A stretch of DNA of 64,000 nt, from positions 62,001-126,000 of the forward strand of contig NZ_SEBS01000001.1 of NCBI RefSeq assembly GCF_004211145.1. Direction: 5' to 3'. The notes beneath the pieces are model-generated. The model saw only the letters and a list, made by a program, of their open reading frames with translations. It searched no databases and was not told the origin of the DNA. This DNA comes from Flavobacterium sp. Lineage in GTDB: Bacteria; Bacteroidota; Bacteroidia; Flavobacteriales; Flavobacteriaceae. Of the stretch, positions 1 through 7,907 are shown piece after piece (within the stretch, counting starts at the first letter, position 1; each line of letters starts with the position of its first letter). The translations under genes and the position numbers were made by a program.

Positions 1-27
1 TGAGGTTTGGCGGCATTGTCGAAGCTC

Positions 28-63
28 GCGGCCTTTTTGCGCTAACTGGCGCGAAAAGGCCGC
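28..63. repeat. GC-rich stem-loop (15-bp arms GCGGCCTTTTTGCGC / GCGCGAAAAGGCCGC)
   Basis: Inverted arms read directly; one G.T-type mismatch. A second hairpin GCCGCC-N8-GGCGGC follows at 71-90. Confidence 0.6.
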
Positions 64-144
64 AGCGACTGCCGCCTGACCGACGGCGGCTTGTAGGATT
101 TGGAAACTTACCGATTGTCGAAAGCCGCCGGCACGCCCAAAAAA

Positions 145-714
145 TCATAAGTTCTGCCGTTTGAATTTCTTGTGGTGATCCACGTTTTTGCCTGAGATCA
201 TGAACACGCCTTCGCCTCGATAGTGTACCGTTTTAGGATATTTCGGGAACGTCGCGACGTGCGCTTTGACGACTTCGAGCACGAAGAAATTGTAATCGTT
301 GAGCATTTTTGTGTCGTGGATCTTACATTCAAAATTGGCGAAACATTCCTTGATCAGCGGCGCTTTGATATTCTGGGCTTCCTCAGCCGTGAGATTGAAT
401 TCCTTGAATTTGTCGATTTCTTTTCCCGACGAATTCCCGATTTGGATGACTTCTTCCAGGTAGTCGACCGTTGGGATGTTGATCACGCATTCGCCGCTTT
501 TTTGGATCATCTCGAAACTGTGGTTCGCGGCCGTGATCATGCAGCCGATCAACGACGGCGTGAATTCCATGACCGTGTGCCAACCCATCGTCATGATGTT
601 GTTTTTGCCCGCGTGGTGCGAACTTACGAGTACGATAGGACCGGGTTCGAGGAATTTCCTGATGCCTGAAACGGGAAAATCGTGCTTTTTATACGTGCGT
701 TTCATGGGTTTCAT
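145..714 (-). CDS. Flavin reductase-like domain protein (flavoredoxin type)
   Basis: MKPMKRTYKKHDFPVSGIRKFLEPGPIVLVSSHHAGKNNIMTMGWHTVMEFTPSLIGCMI is typical of flavin-reductase-like FMN-binding proteins. The ORF-track start at 828 is probably too far upstream. Confidence 0.8.
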   Translation of the reverse strand: MKPMKRTYKKHDFPVSGIRKFLEPGPIVLVSSHHAGKNNIMTMGWHTVMEFTPSLIGCMITAANHSFEMIQKSGECVINIPTVDYLEEVIQIGNSSGKEIDKFKEFNLTAEEAQNIKAPLIKECFANFECKIHDTKMLNDYNFFVLEVVKAHVATFPKYPKTVHYRGEGVFMISGKNVDHHKKFKRQNL

Positions 715-857
715 TTTCCCAAATTTACGTTCGTTTGCCGTGTGGCATTTTATCGATTTGCGCCGATTTTTTACAGCAAACGCATCGAAATCGTTATAGG
801 TTAAGTTGTTTGCCTCCAAAAAAAGCATTGGGTAAATTTGTGGAAAGACGATTTTTT

Positions 858-1394
858 ATGAAGAAAAAGACGATTGCCATCGACATGGATGGCGTGATTG
901 CCGACGTGGAAGCGCATTCTCTGTCGCTGTACGAAAGGCACAGCGGGATTTCGCTTTCGAAACAAAGTATAATCGGAAAGAACGGCGATGATGTATTTCC
1001 AGACGGACTGTGGCGTCATTTTGCGTTCCAGGCCGGATTTTTCAGGGATTTGCCGGTGATCGAAGGCGCGGTCGAGGCGTTGAGGAAATTATCGGAAGAC
1101 TTTGAAATCTACATCGTTTCGGCGGCGACGGAATTCCCATTGTCGTTGCCCGAAAAACAGGCTTGGCTCGGCGAGCATTTCCCGTTCATCACGTGGTACA
1201 ACATCGTTTTTTGCGGTGACAAAAGTATCATCAACACCGATTATATGATTGACGATATGTGCAAGAACCTCGATTTTTGCCCGGGAAAACCGTTGCTTTT
1301 CACGGCGTTCCACAACCACAATGTCGATCATCACGAGCGTTTTGATAATTGGGATTCGATCTTGGAGTTTTTTGAGCGGGAGTTGGTGAAGTGA
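858..1394 (+). CDS. 5'(3')-deoxyribonucleotidase (HAD superfamily)
   Basis: MKKKTIAIDMDGVIADVE HAD motif I; FEIYIVSAATEFP; NTDYMIDDMCKNL. ATG at 858. Confidence 0.85.
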   Translation: MKKKTIAIDMDGVIADVEAHSLSLYERHSGISLSKQSIIGKNGDDVFPDGLWRHFAFQAGFFRDLPVIEGAVEALRKLSEDFEIYIVSAATEFPLSLPEKQAWLGEHFPFITWYNIVFCGDKSIINTDYMIDDMCKNLDFCPGKPLLFTAFHNHNVDHHERFDNWDSILEFFERELVK

Positions 1395-1410
1395 AAAATC
1401 GGAATTCGTA

Positions 1411-1457
1411 AGACCTAACAGGTTTAAGTGGCCGACGTTGGGAAACCTGTTAGGTCT
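1411..1457. repeat. Intergenic inverted repeat AGACCTAACAGGTTT ... AAACCTGTTAGGTCT
   Basis: 15-nt perfect arms (1411-1425, 1443-1457), extended by TTCGT/ACGAA after one mismatch. Confidence 0.9.
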
Positions 1458-1516
1458 AACGAAGTTCGGGGAAATTCCTGACTTTTTGCTGTAGTTTTTA
1501 TGTAAAAAAACATAAA

Positions 1517-1543
1517 AAAAACAGGCCCAATGAGCCTGTTTTC
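1517..1543. terminator. Bidirectional intrinsic terminator-like hairpin
   Basis: AACAGGC-ccaatga-GCCTGTT with an A-run on the left and a T-run on the right, between convergent genes. Confidence 0.75.
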
Positions 1544-1561
1544 TTGATCGTGATGTCAAAT

Positions 1562-1978
1562 TTATGCGAGCGTCGCCGTGAGCGATATCTCAGCATTCAA
1601 CACTTTCGATACCGGGCAAATCGCTTTTGCTTTGGCTGCGATTTCCTGAAATTGTGCATCTTCTATTCCGGGAACCGTTGCGTTAAGGTCGAGGTGAAGT
1701 TTCGTGATCGTCCCGTCTTCAAACGTCAGTGTCGCTTCGGTGTCGAGGTTATCGGCGGTGAAACCTGCTTCGTTCAACAGGAAACTCAATTGCATGGTGT
1801 AGCAACCTGAGTGTGCGGCGGCGATCAATTCTTCAGGGTTCGTTCCGACGCCGTCAGCGAATCTTGTCTTGAACGAAAGTTGGGCGTTGTCAAGCGTTTT
1901 ACTTGCGGTTGAGATTTTTCCGGTTCCTTCCATTCCCGTTCCTTGCCAGTTGGCGTTTGCTTTTCTTGTGAATTTCAT
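1562..1978 (-). CDS. OsmC/Ohr family peroxiredoxin-like protein
   Basis: MKFTRKANANWQGTGMEGTGKISTAS...GTNPEELIAAAHSGCYTMQLSFLLNEAGF; OsmC GTNPEELxAAAHxxCYxM motif. Confidence 0.9.
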   Translation of the reverse strand: MKFTRKANANWQGTGMEGTGKISTASKTLDNAQLSFKTRFADGVGTNPEELIAAAHSGCYTMQLSFLLNEAGFTADNLDTEATLTFEDGTITKLHLDLNATVPGIEDAQFQEIAAKAKAICPVSKVLNAEISLTATLA

Positions 1979-2001
1979 GATTTCTGGTTTTTAATTGTTA
2001 T

Positions 2002-2045
2002 ATCGTTTGTAATCGTTTGTAATCGTTTGTAATCGTTTGTAATCG
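2002..2045. repeat. Tandem 10-bp direct repeat (AATCGTTTGT x4 plus partial)
   Basis: aatcgtttgt repeated perfectly at 10-bp period, immediately upstream of the OsmC-family start. Confidence 0.95.
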
Positions 2046-2050
2046 GATAA

Positions 2051-3076
2051 TTATTTGAGTGCTGTTTTCAAAGCGTCGGTCGCTTGCTTTATCGCGGCTC
2101 TTGGCGCCGGTGTTTCGGTGATCGGGTTTAGCATCACGAAATCGTGGATGGTTCCCAGATATCTCGTCGCTGTGACTTTTACTCCGGCGGCGTTCAGTTT
2201 TTTGGCGTACGCTTCGCCTTCGTCACGCAACACGTCGTTCTCGGCGACAATCACCAAAGCTTCGGGCAGATCTTTTAATTGATTTATGTCGGCACGTAAA
2301 GGCGATGCATAGATCGAGTTGCGGTCTTCAGCTTTCGGCGCGTAGGTTTTCCAGAACCAATCCATAGCGTTTTTAGTCAGGAAATGTCCGTTCGCAAACT
2401 GCTGGTACGACGCGGTGTCGAGATTATTATCGGTTACGGGATAGAACAGCAATTGAAAATCGATTTTTGGGCCTTTGCGGTCTTTGGCCATTAAAGTTAC
2501 GGCAATTGCCATGTTGCCTCCGACACTGTCGCCTCCGACTGCGAGTTTCGTGGTGTTCAACCCAATTGAATTTCCATTTTCCTTGATCCACTTTGTCGCA
2601 GCATACGCTTCTTCGTTCGCAATTGGGAACAACGCTTCAGGCGACGGCGTGTAGTTCACGAAGACAACGGCGATGTTGGCTCCTACCGTGAGTTCGCGAA
2701 CCAGTCTGTCGTGTGTAAAGAAGTTGCCAAGAACCCAACCGCCGCCGTGGAAGTACATGAGTACGGGCAATTTCTCTTTTGAATTTTGCGGTTTTACGAT
2801 CGTGAGTTTTACGGTTTTGCCGTCTTGGGTGATCGTCTTTTCAGAAACGTCGGCGGGAAGTTTTCTGTATTCTCCGGTTTGGGCGCCTATGAGTACTTTT
2901 CGGGCATCTTCGTATGACAATTCATAAAGCTGTTTTCCCGTTCCGTCTCCATGAACGGCTTTTAGGAATTCGCGGGTTTTGGTTTCGACTCCGTAATTTC
3001 CCGATAAGGACGTGTCGATTTGACTTATGGCTAACACGGATGTCAGTAGAGCGATTGAAGTGGTGATTGTTTTCAT
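2051..3076 (-). CDS. Secreted alpha/beta-hydrolase, HSL/acetyl-esterase type
   Basis: Signal peptide; MYFHGGGWVLGN oxyanion motif; GGDSVGGNMA nucleophile elbow; ENDVLRDEG...IHDFVM. Confidence 0.85.
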   Translation of the reverse strand: MKTITTSIALLTSVLAISQIDTSLSGNYGVETKTREFLKAVHGDGTGKQLYELSYEDARKVLIGAQTGEYRKLPADVSEKTITQDGKTVKLTIVKPQNSKEKLPVLMYFHGGGWVLGNFFTHDRLVRELTVGANIAVVFVNYTPSPEALFPIANEEAYAATKWIKENGNSIGLNTTKLAVGGDSVGGNMAIAVTLMAKDRKGPKIDFQLLFYPVTDNNLDTASYQQFANGHFLTKNAMDWFWKTYAPKAEDRNSIYASPLRADINQLKDLPEALVIVAENDVLRDEGEAYAKKLNAAGVKVTATRYLGTIHDFVMLNPITETPAPRAAIKQATDALKTALK

Positions 3077-3230
3077 TTTTTGTTGAATTGTTTAATTAAT
3101 GTCATTTCCTTGCGACAGTTGGCCTTTTGGCCTTACGACTTTCGGCTTATTTCTCGGTCAAAGATATTTCAACAACATAACATAAATCAAATTAATAATT
3201 TTTTATCTTTATAAATTAAAATTATAAACA

Positions 3231-4199
3231 ATGACGTTACAACAGCTCAAATACATTATCGCGTTGGACGAAGAACGGCATTTCGCAAGGGCTGCCGATG
3301 CCTGCATGGTCACACAACCCGGCCTCACAATACAGCTTAAAAATCTCGAAGAAGAAATAGGAATTAAGATTTTCGACCGAAATAAAGTGCCGCTTACGCC
3401 TACGAAAGACGGAATCGAAATCATTTCGCGCGCCAGGAAGATCCTTCGTGAAGCCGATGGTATCCGCGATTTCGTCGTCGATCGCAAAAACACGCTGGAA
3501 GGAAATGTCAAACTCGGCGTAATCAGTACGCTTTCGCCCTACCTGATTCCGCTGTTCATCAAAGCGATGCGCGAAGTTGCACCGAAAGTGCATTTCATTA
3601 TTTCGGAAATGCCGACGGGGTTGCTCGTGCGCGGTCTCGAAACCGGTGAAATCGACATCGCGCTGATGGCAACGCCCACAGGACATTCGAACCTAAAAGA
3701 GCATTTGATTTTTCGCGAACCGTTTATCGCGTACCTCAACGACGGCCATCCGCAATCGGCAAACGAATTCTACGACCTCGAACCCAGTGACAAATCGGAA
3801 CTGCTGTTGCTCCAAAACGAATTCTGCTACAACGCCCAATTGCTCGACATCTGCGACATAAGTGACGCGGGAAGGATCACCGAAAAATTCAGTTTCGGAA
3901 TCAGCTCGATCGAGACGCTGAAGAATCTCGTGCGCGCGGGTCTGGGTTTCGCGATCATTCCGCAGTTGTCGATTTTGAACGATTCGGGAAATCCGCAGTT
4001 CAAGCCGTTCAAGGATCCGAAGCCGGTTCGCGAAATAAGCCTGGTGACGTCCGACTCGTTTTCGAAACAATTGTTGCTCGAGAAAATGAACGAAGCGATC
4101 TGGAATTGCTTGCCCGAAAATCTCAAACAGGATTTCGCATTCAAGAAAATCCGATGGGACGATTCGCCTTATTTCGCAAAGAAAATATCGGAATTATGA
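3231..4199 (+). CDS. oxyR: LysR-family regulator, OxyR type
   Basis: MTLQQLKYIIALDEERHFARAADACMVTQPGLT wHTH. EFCYNAQLLDIC has two Cys at i/i+9 spacing, as for the redox Cys pair of OxyR. Confidence 0.85.
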   Translation: MTLQQLKYIIALDEERHFARAADACMVTQPGLTIQLKNLEEEIGIKIFDRNKVPLTPTKDGIEIISRARKILREADGIRDFVVDRKNTLEGNVKLGVISTLSPYLIPLFIKAMREVAPKVHFIISEMPTGLLVRGLETGEIDIALMATPTGHSNLKEHLIFREPFIAYLNDGHPQSANEFYDLEPSDKSELLLLQNEFCYNAQLLDICDISDAGRITEKFSFGISSIETLKNLVRAGLGFAIIPQLSILNDSGNPQFKPFKDPKPVREISLVTSDSFSKQLLLEKMNEAIWNCLPENLKQDFAFKKIRWDDSPYFAKKISEL

Positions 4200-4202
4200 G
4201 CG

Positions 4203-5426
4203 TCATTTTCCCATTACTCCAACCGGCTGATTGCGCGAATGACAATGCAATCCGGCGCCGTCGTGGTGTAACGCCATGCAATCGATCTGGACTATTTTTC
4301 TGTTCGGAAATGCCTTTTCCAAAGCCTTTTTCGCGTTATCGTCACGCTTTTTTAAATCGTCGTCCGCGCCCGGTTTCCAATACTTTGCGGTGATGACCAC
4401 GCCATTCGCGATGATAAAGTTCAGGTAACCCGTAGCCAAATAGAATTCGATCTCGTCTGAGGTTGCGCCCTCAAACCAACTCTTTTCCTCGACCGACAGC
4501 GATTTAAGTTTCACTTTTTCAGACAACAGCGGCCCAATCGGAATTCGGATAATCGTAAAGGGCTTTCCATCCTGATCTGACGCTTCTTCAAGGATTTCAT
4601 AATTTTCACGCATTCGGGTCTGCGTTTCTTTCGCTATCGGATTTTCGCGCGCCTCGGCATCTGAAACTTCAGCTAGTAAAATCGTGTTGTGATCGGCGAA
4701 ACGGCAAAATTCATCAATATGGCCGCCAGTTCCGATGCCGTACAATCCGTTTTCAAGCCTTCCCCATTCTTCTTCTTTTGCGCCTTTTTTAAGCCAGATT
4801 ATTTTGGAAACTCCCAGGACGCGTTTGTATTCGCTTTCAATTTCAGCTCTCGACATCTTGGGGTTTCGATCAAATTCCACCGATTCTACGAGCAATAGCG
4901 TTCCTTTGCCGTTTGTTTGCCACGCGCCGCCTTCAGAAATCATGTCAGATTTGATGGTTGGCAAACCGAAATATTTGGCGACGTTACGGTCGATCTCTTT
5001 TGAACGTTCATCAGGATGATTGAAATTGAAATCGGCAACGGCGAACTTTTCGTTTTCGTTACGCAGGAAAATCGGTCCCGGATCCTGGATTGCACCGTAC
5101 GGTTTCGGATTGTAAAACAGGGCGACGCGCGATGTATCGACTTTTTCTTCAAGCAATCTCTTCCAAATTCTGGATTGCATTTGTTGCTTATTAAAGTTCG
5201 CCGTCGGACCATAAAACAGTCGAATTTTGGAATAAGGTGTAATTTCTCTCATTGCGGCCAAGGCAGTGTCGCAAAATGGTTCGCCTCCTAGAAATCCAGA
5301 CTCGACCCAACTTAACCAAATGTATTCCTGTGGCTCGAATTCGGCCGGGATCGTGAACTTTTCCTGTGCTTGCGTAATGGACGCGATGCAAAACACGACA
5401 GCAAAAAAAAGTGGCTTTTTCATCAT
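4203..5426 (-). CDS. Secreted agmatine deiminase / peptidyl-arginine deiminase family protein
   Basis: MMKKPLFFAVVFCIASITQAQ signal peptide; GGAWQTNGKG; GTGGHIDEFCRF; catalytic-type DGAGLHCHSRNQP. Start overlaps the cydB stop. Confidence 0.85.
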   Translation of the reverse strand: MMKKPLFFAVVFCIASITQAQEKFTIPAEFEPQEYIWLSWVESGFLGGEPFCDTALAAMREITPYSKIRLFYGPTANFNKQQMQSRIWKRLLEEKVDTSRVALFYNPKPYGAIQDPGPIFLRNENEKFAVADFNFNHPDERSKEIDRNVAKYFGLPTIKSDMISEGGAWQTNGKGTLLLVESVEFDRNPKMSRAEIESEYKRVLGVSKIIWLKKGAKEEEWGRLENGLYGIGTGGHIDEFCRFADHNTILLAEVSDAEARENPIAKETQTRMRENYEILEEASDQDGKPFTIIRIPIGPLLSEKVKLKSLSVEEKSWFEGATSDEIEFYLATGYLNFIIANGVVITAKYWKPGADDDLKKRDDNAKKALEKAFPNRKIVQIDCMALHHDGAGLHCHSRNQPVGVMGK

Positions 5427-6445
5427 TCGTTCTCGAACATCTTGATCATGTGAAACGATTTGAGCAAATGGATCAATCCCGGAATAATCAACAATCCGCC
5501 GATAATGAGCGAGATTCCGAGCACATTCATCACGCTGTCGGGCGCGAGGCTTTCCATGAAATTGAGTTTGCCCGAAGTGGTTCCAATAACGTTCGGGAAA
5601 TGTGTAATTGCCGCCGCGAAAAGGATCAACGCGACCTGCAATCCCCCGAAGAAGCGGCATCGTTTCACGCGTCCGAAGCGAATCGCGCGCCACAACGGAT
5701 ACAGCAAAATCGCCGAAAGCGCCGCGGAACCGATCGCAAATGGATTCGTAACGAAATCGATCACGAATTCACGACCTTCCAAAAATCCCGTAATCAACAC
5801 CAAAAAACCAAGCGAAACAACGGCAATGATCGCGACTTTCGCTTTCTTGATGTACATTTTCTTCTCTTCATCATGCGCCTCACCGATCAGGAAAACCGCG
5901 GCGAGAAACGAACAAAGCGCGGCGTAGAAACATCCGATCAAAATCGGGAAAACCTGCAGCCACGGATGCACGTAAACGTCATAAAATCCCGCATTCGGAT
6001 TGTCTTCGATGAGTTGTATGTCGCCCGAAATCAAGGCGCCGAACGTCATTCCGAGGAAAATCGGTGTGATAAGGCACGAGATACGAAACAAACCGTCGTA
6101 CAATTTTTGGGATTCTCCTTTTATCGCATCGTAATGCCGGAAGATAAAAGCCGCGCCACGCAACGTAATGCCGAGTAGCACCAGCGTGAGCGGAATATGC
6201 AGGTACACGACCACGACATTGTACGTCATCGGGAATCCGATCCACAAAATCACGATCATGATGATGATCCAAATGTGGTTGGCTTCCCAAACCGGCCCCA
6301 TGACTTCGTAAACGGTCTTCTTGATCGGTTTTTGGTTGTCGGTCGATGAAAACAATTCGATGATTCCAGCCCCGAAGTCGGCACCGCCCAACAAAACGTA
6401 CAGGAAAAACGAGACGACCAGAAATACCAAAACTACATATAACAT
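5423..6445 (-). CDS. cydB: Cytochrome bd ubiquinol oxidase subunit II
   Basis: MLYVVLVFLVVSFFLYVLLGGADFGAGIIELFS; WEANHIWIIIMIVILWIGFP. Start overlaps the cydA stop. Confidence 0.95.
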   Translation of the reverse strand: MLYVVLVFLVVSFFLYVLLGGADFGAGIIELFSSTDNQKPIKKTVYEVMGPVWEANHIWIIIMIVILWIGFPMTYNVVVVYLHIPLTLVLLGITLRGAAFIFRHYDAIKGESQKLYDGLFRISCLITPIFLGMTFGALISGDIQLIEDNPNAGFYDVYVHPWLQVFPILIGCFYAALCSFLAAVFLIGEAHDEEKKMYIKKAKVAIIAVVSLGFLVLITGFLEGREFVIDFVTNPFAIGSAALSAILLYPLWRAIRFGRVKRCRFFGGLQVALILFAAAITHFPNVIGTTSGKLNFMESLAPDSVMNVLGISLIIGGLLIIPGLIHLLKSFHMIKMFENE

Positions 6446-7746
6446 CAGTCGATTTTTTCGTTCAACACTTTGATTTGTCGGCGCATGAGCCAAATTACGG
6501 TCAGCGTTAAAATTGTGTACAACAACACGTAAAAGTAAAAACTGTACACCATTCCCGGCATGGGCGTGACGGCGTCTTTTGTGCGCATGATTTTGTGGAT
6601 GATCCACGGTTGGCGCCCGACTTCGGTCACGACCCAGCCCGCTTCGAGAGCGATGTAACCCGCGGGAGCGAGAATGGCGAACGCGAGCCAGAACCAACTT
6701 TTTTCCCACCATTTCCTTCGTCGGACGCTAATGAAATACACCAACGCCGACATCGCCATGATTCCGCCCATCGTGACCATGATCTGGAACGCGTAATGCG
6801 GGATCGCGACGGGCGGCAATTCGTCCTGCGGGAAATCGTTGAGGCCTCTGACTTCGGCGTCGAAATCCCCGAAAGCCAGGAACGACAACGCATTCGGGAT
6901 TTCTATTTTATGGGAAACGGTTTTGTTTTTTTCGTCAACGATTCCTCCGATGAATAATGGGACGCCTTTTTTCGTCTCATAATGTGCTTCCATCGCCGCG
7001 AGTTTTACGGGTTGTCTTTGGGCGACATCTTTGGCCGAAATATCGCCCGAAAGCGGTTGCAGCAATGCCGCGATTCCGCCAAAAACAATTGCGATGTGGA
7101 ATGCTTTCGCGTGCACTTCGGGATTGCGTTTCTTGTAGACTTGCCACGCGTGGATTCCGGCGACTGCAAAACCCGTGGCGGCAAAAGCGGCCAACGTCAT
7201 GTGCAGTGCTTGAGCGAACCACGCGGGATTGAGCAATGCTTCGACGGGGTCGATATTCAAGAACTTTCCATCGACGTAATCGAAACCCGAAGGCGCATTC
7301 ATCCAACTGTTCGCCGACACGACCAAGATTCCCGAGGCGACGCCCGAAACGCCGATAATCACTCCTGTTATCCAATGAAACCGCTCGTTGAGTTTGTTCC
7401 ATCCGTACAGATAAAACCCGATGGCGAGTGCTTCGACGAAGAATGCCGCGCCTTCCAATGAAAACGGCATCCCGATGATCGGGCCCGCGTGTTTCATGAA
7501 TTCGGGCCAAAGCAATCCGAGTTCGAAACTTAAAGCCGTTCCTGAAACCGCGCCCGTAACGAAGAATATCGCGACGCCTTTTTGCCAGGCTTTCGTGAGT
7601 TTAAGATAAATCGGGTTGCGCGTTTTAAGCCATTTGTAGTGGGAAACGACCATGAAGAACGGCATGACCATTCCGATGCAGGCGAAAACGATATGAAACA
7701 TTAGGGTAAAAGCCATCTGTAGCCGGGCGGCGTCGAGGTTGTCCAT
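6445..7746 (-). CDS. cydA: Cytochrome bd ubiquinol oxidase subunit I
   Basis: MDNLDAARLQMAFTLMFHIVFACIGMVMPF; GRQPWIIHKIMRTKDAVTP. Confidence 0.95.
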   Translation of the reverse strand: MDNLDAARLQMAFTLMFHIVFACIGMVMPFFMVVSHYKWLKTRNPIYLKLTKAWQKGVAIFFVTGAVSGTALSFELGLLWPEFMKHAGPIIGMPFSLEGAAFFVEALAIGFYLYGWNKLNERFHWITGVIIGVSGVASGILVVSANSWMNAPSGFDYVDGKFLNIDPVEALLNPAWFAQALHMTLAAFAATGFAVAGIHAWQVYKKRNPEVHAKAFHIAIVFGGIAALLQPLSGDISAKDVAQRQPVKLAAMEAHYETKKGVPLFIGGIVDEKNKTVSHKIEIPNALSFLAFGDFDAEVRGLNDFPQDELPPVAIPHYAFQIMVTMGGIMAMSALVYFISVRRRKWWEKSWFWLAFAILAPAGYIALEAGWVVTEVGRQPWIIHKIMRTKDAVTPMPGMVYSFYFYVLLYTILTLTVIWLMRRQIKVLNEKID

Positions 7747-7822
7747 GACAAGTGCTTTTGAGTTTCTCAAATTTACGGCGCAAAAATCTCAGAAACTAAT
7801 TTGGGCGAGTAATGTTTAAAAA

Positions 7823-7892
7823 TTTAGGGTTTAGCGTTTAGAGTTGTCGCTATTTGACAAAACCCTAAACCCTAAACCCTAAACCCTAAACC
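7823..7892. repeat. Telomere-like heptamer repeat (CCCTAAA x4) forming an inverted repeat with upstream TTTAGGGTTTAG
   Basis: tttagggtttagcgtttag (7823-7841) and aaccctaaaccctaaaccctaaaccctaaacc (7861-7892), between the SSS gene 3' end and cydA. Confidence 0.9.
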
Positions 7893-7907
7893 AAGATAAC
7901 TAATTCC

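Noticed and set aside
5411-6178. 255-aa plus-strand ORF
   Set aside because: Antisense to cydB; charged, repetitive translation.
7861-7892. CCCTAAA array as a real telomere or eukaryotic contamination
   Set aside because: Only four copies, inside a bacterial intergenic region flanked by bacterial genes.
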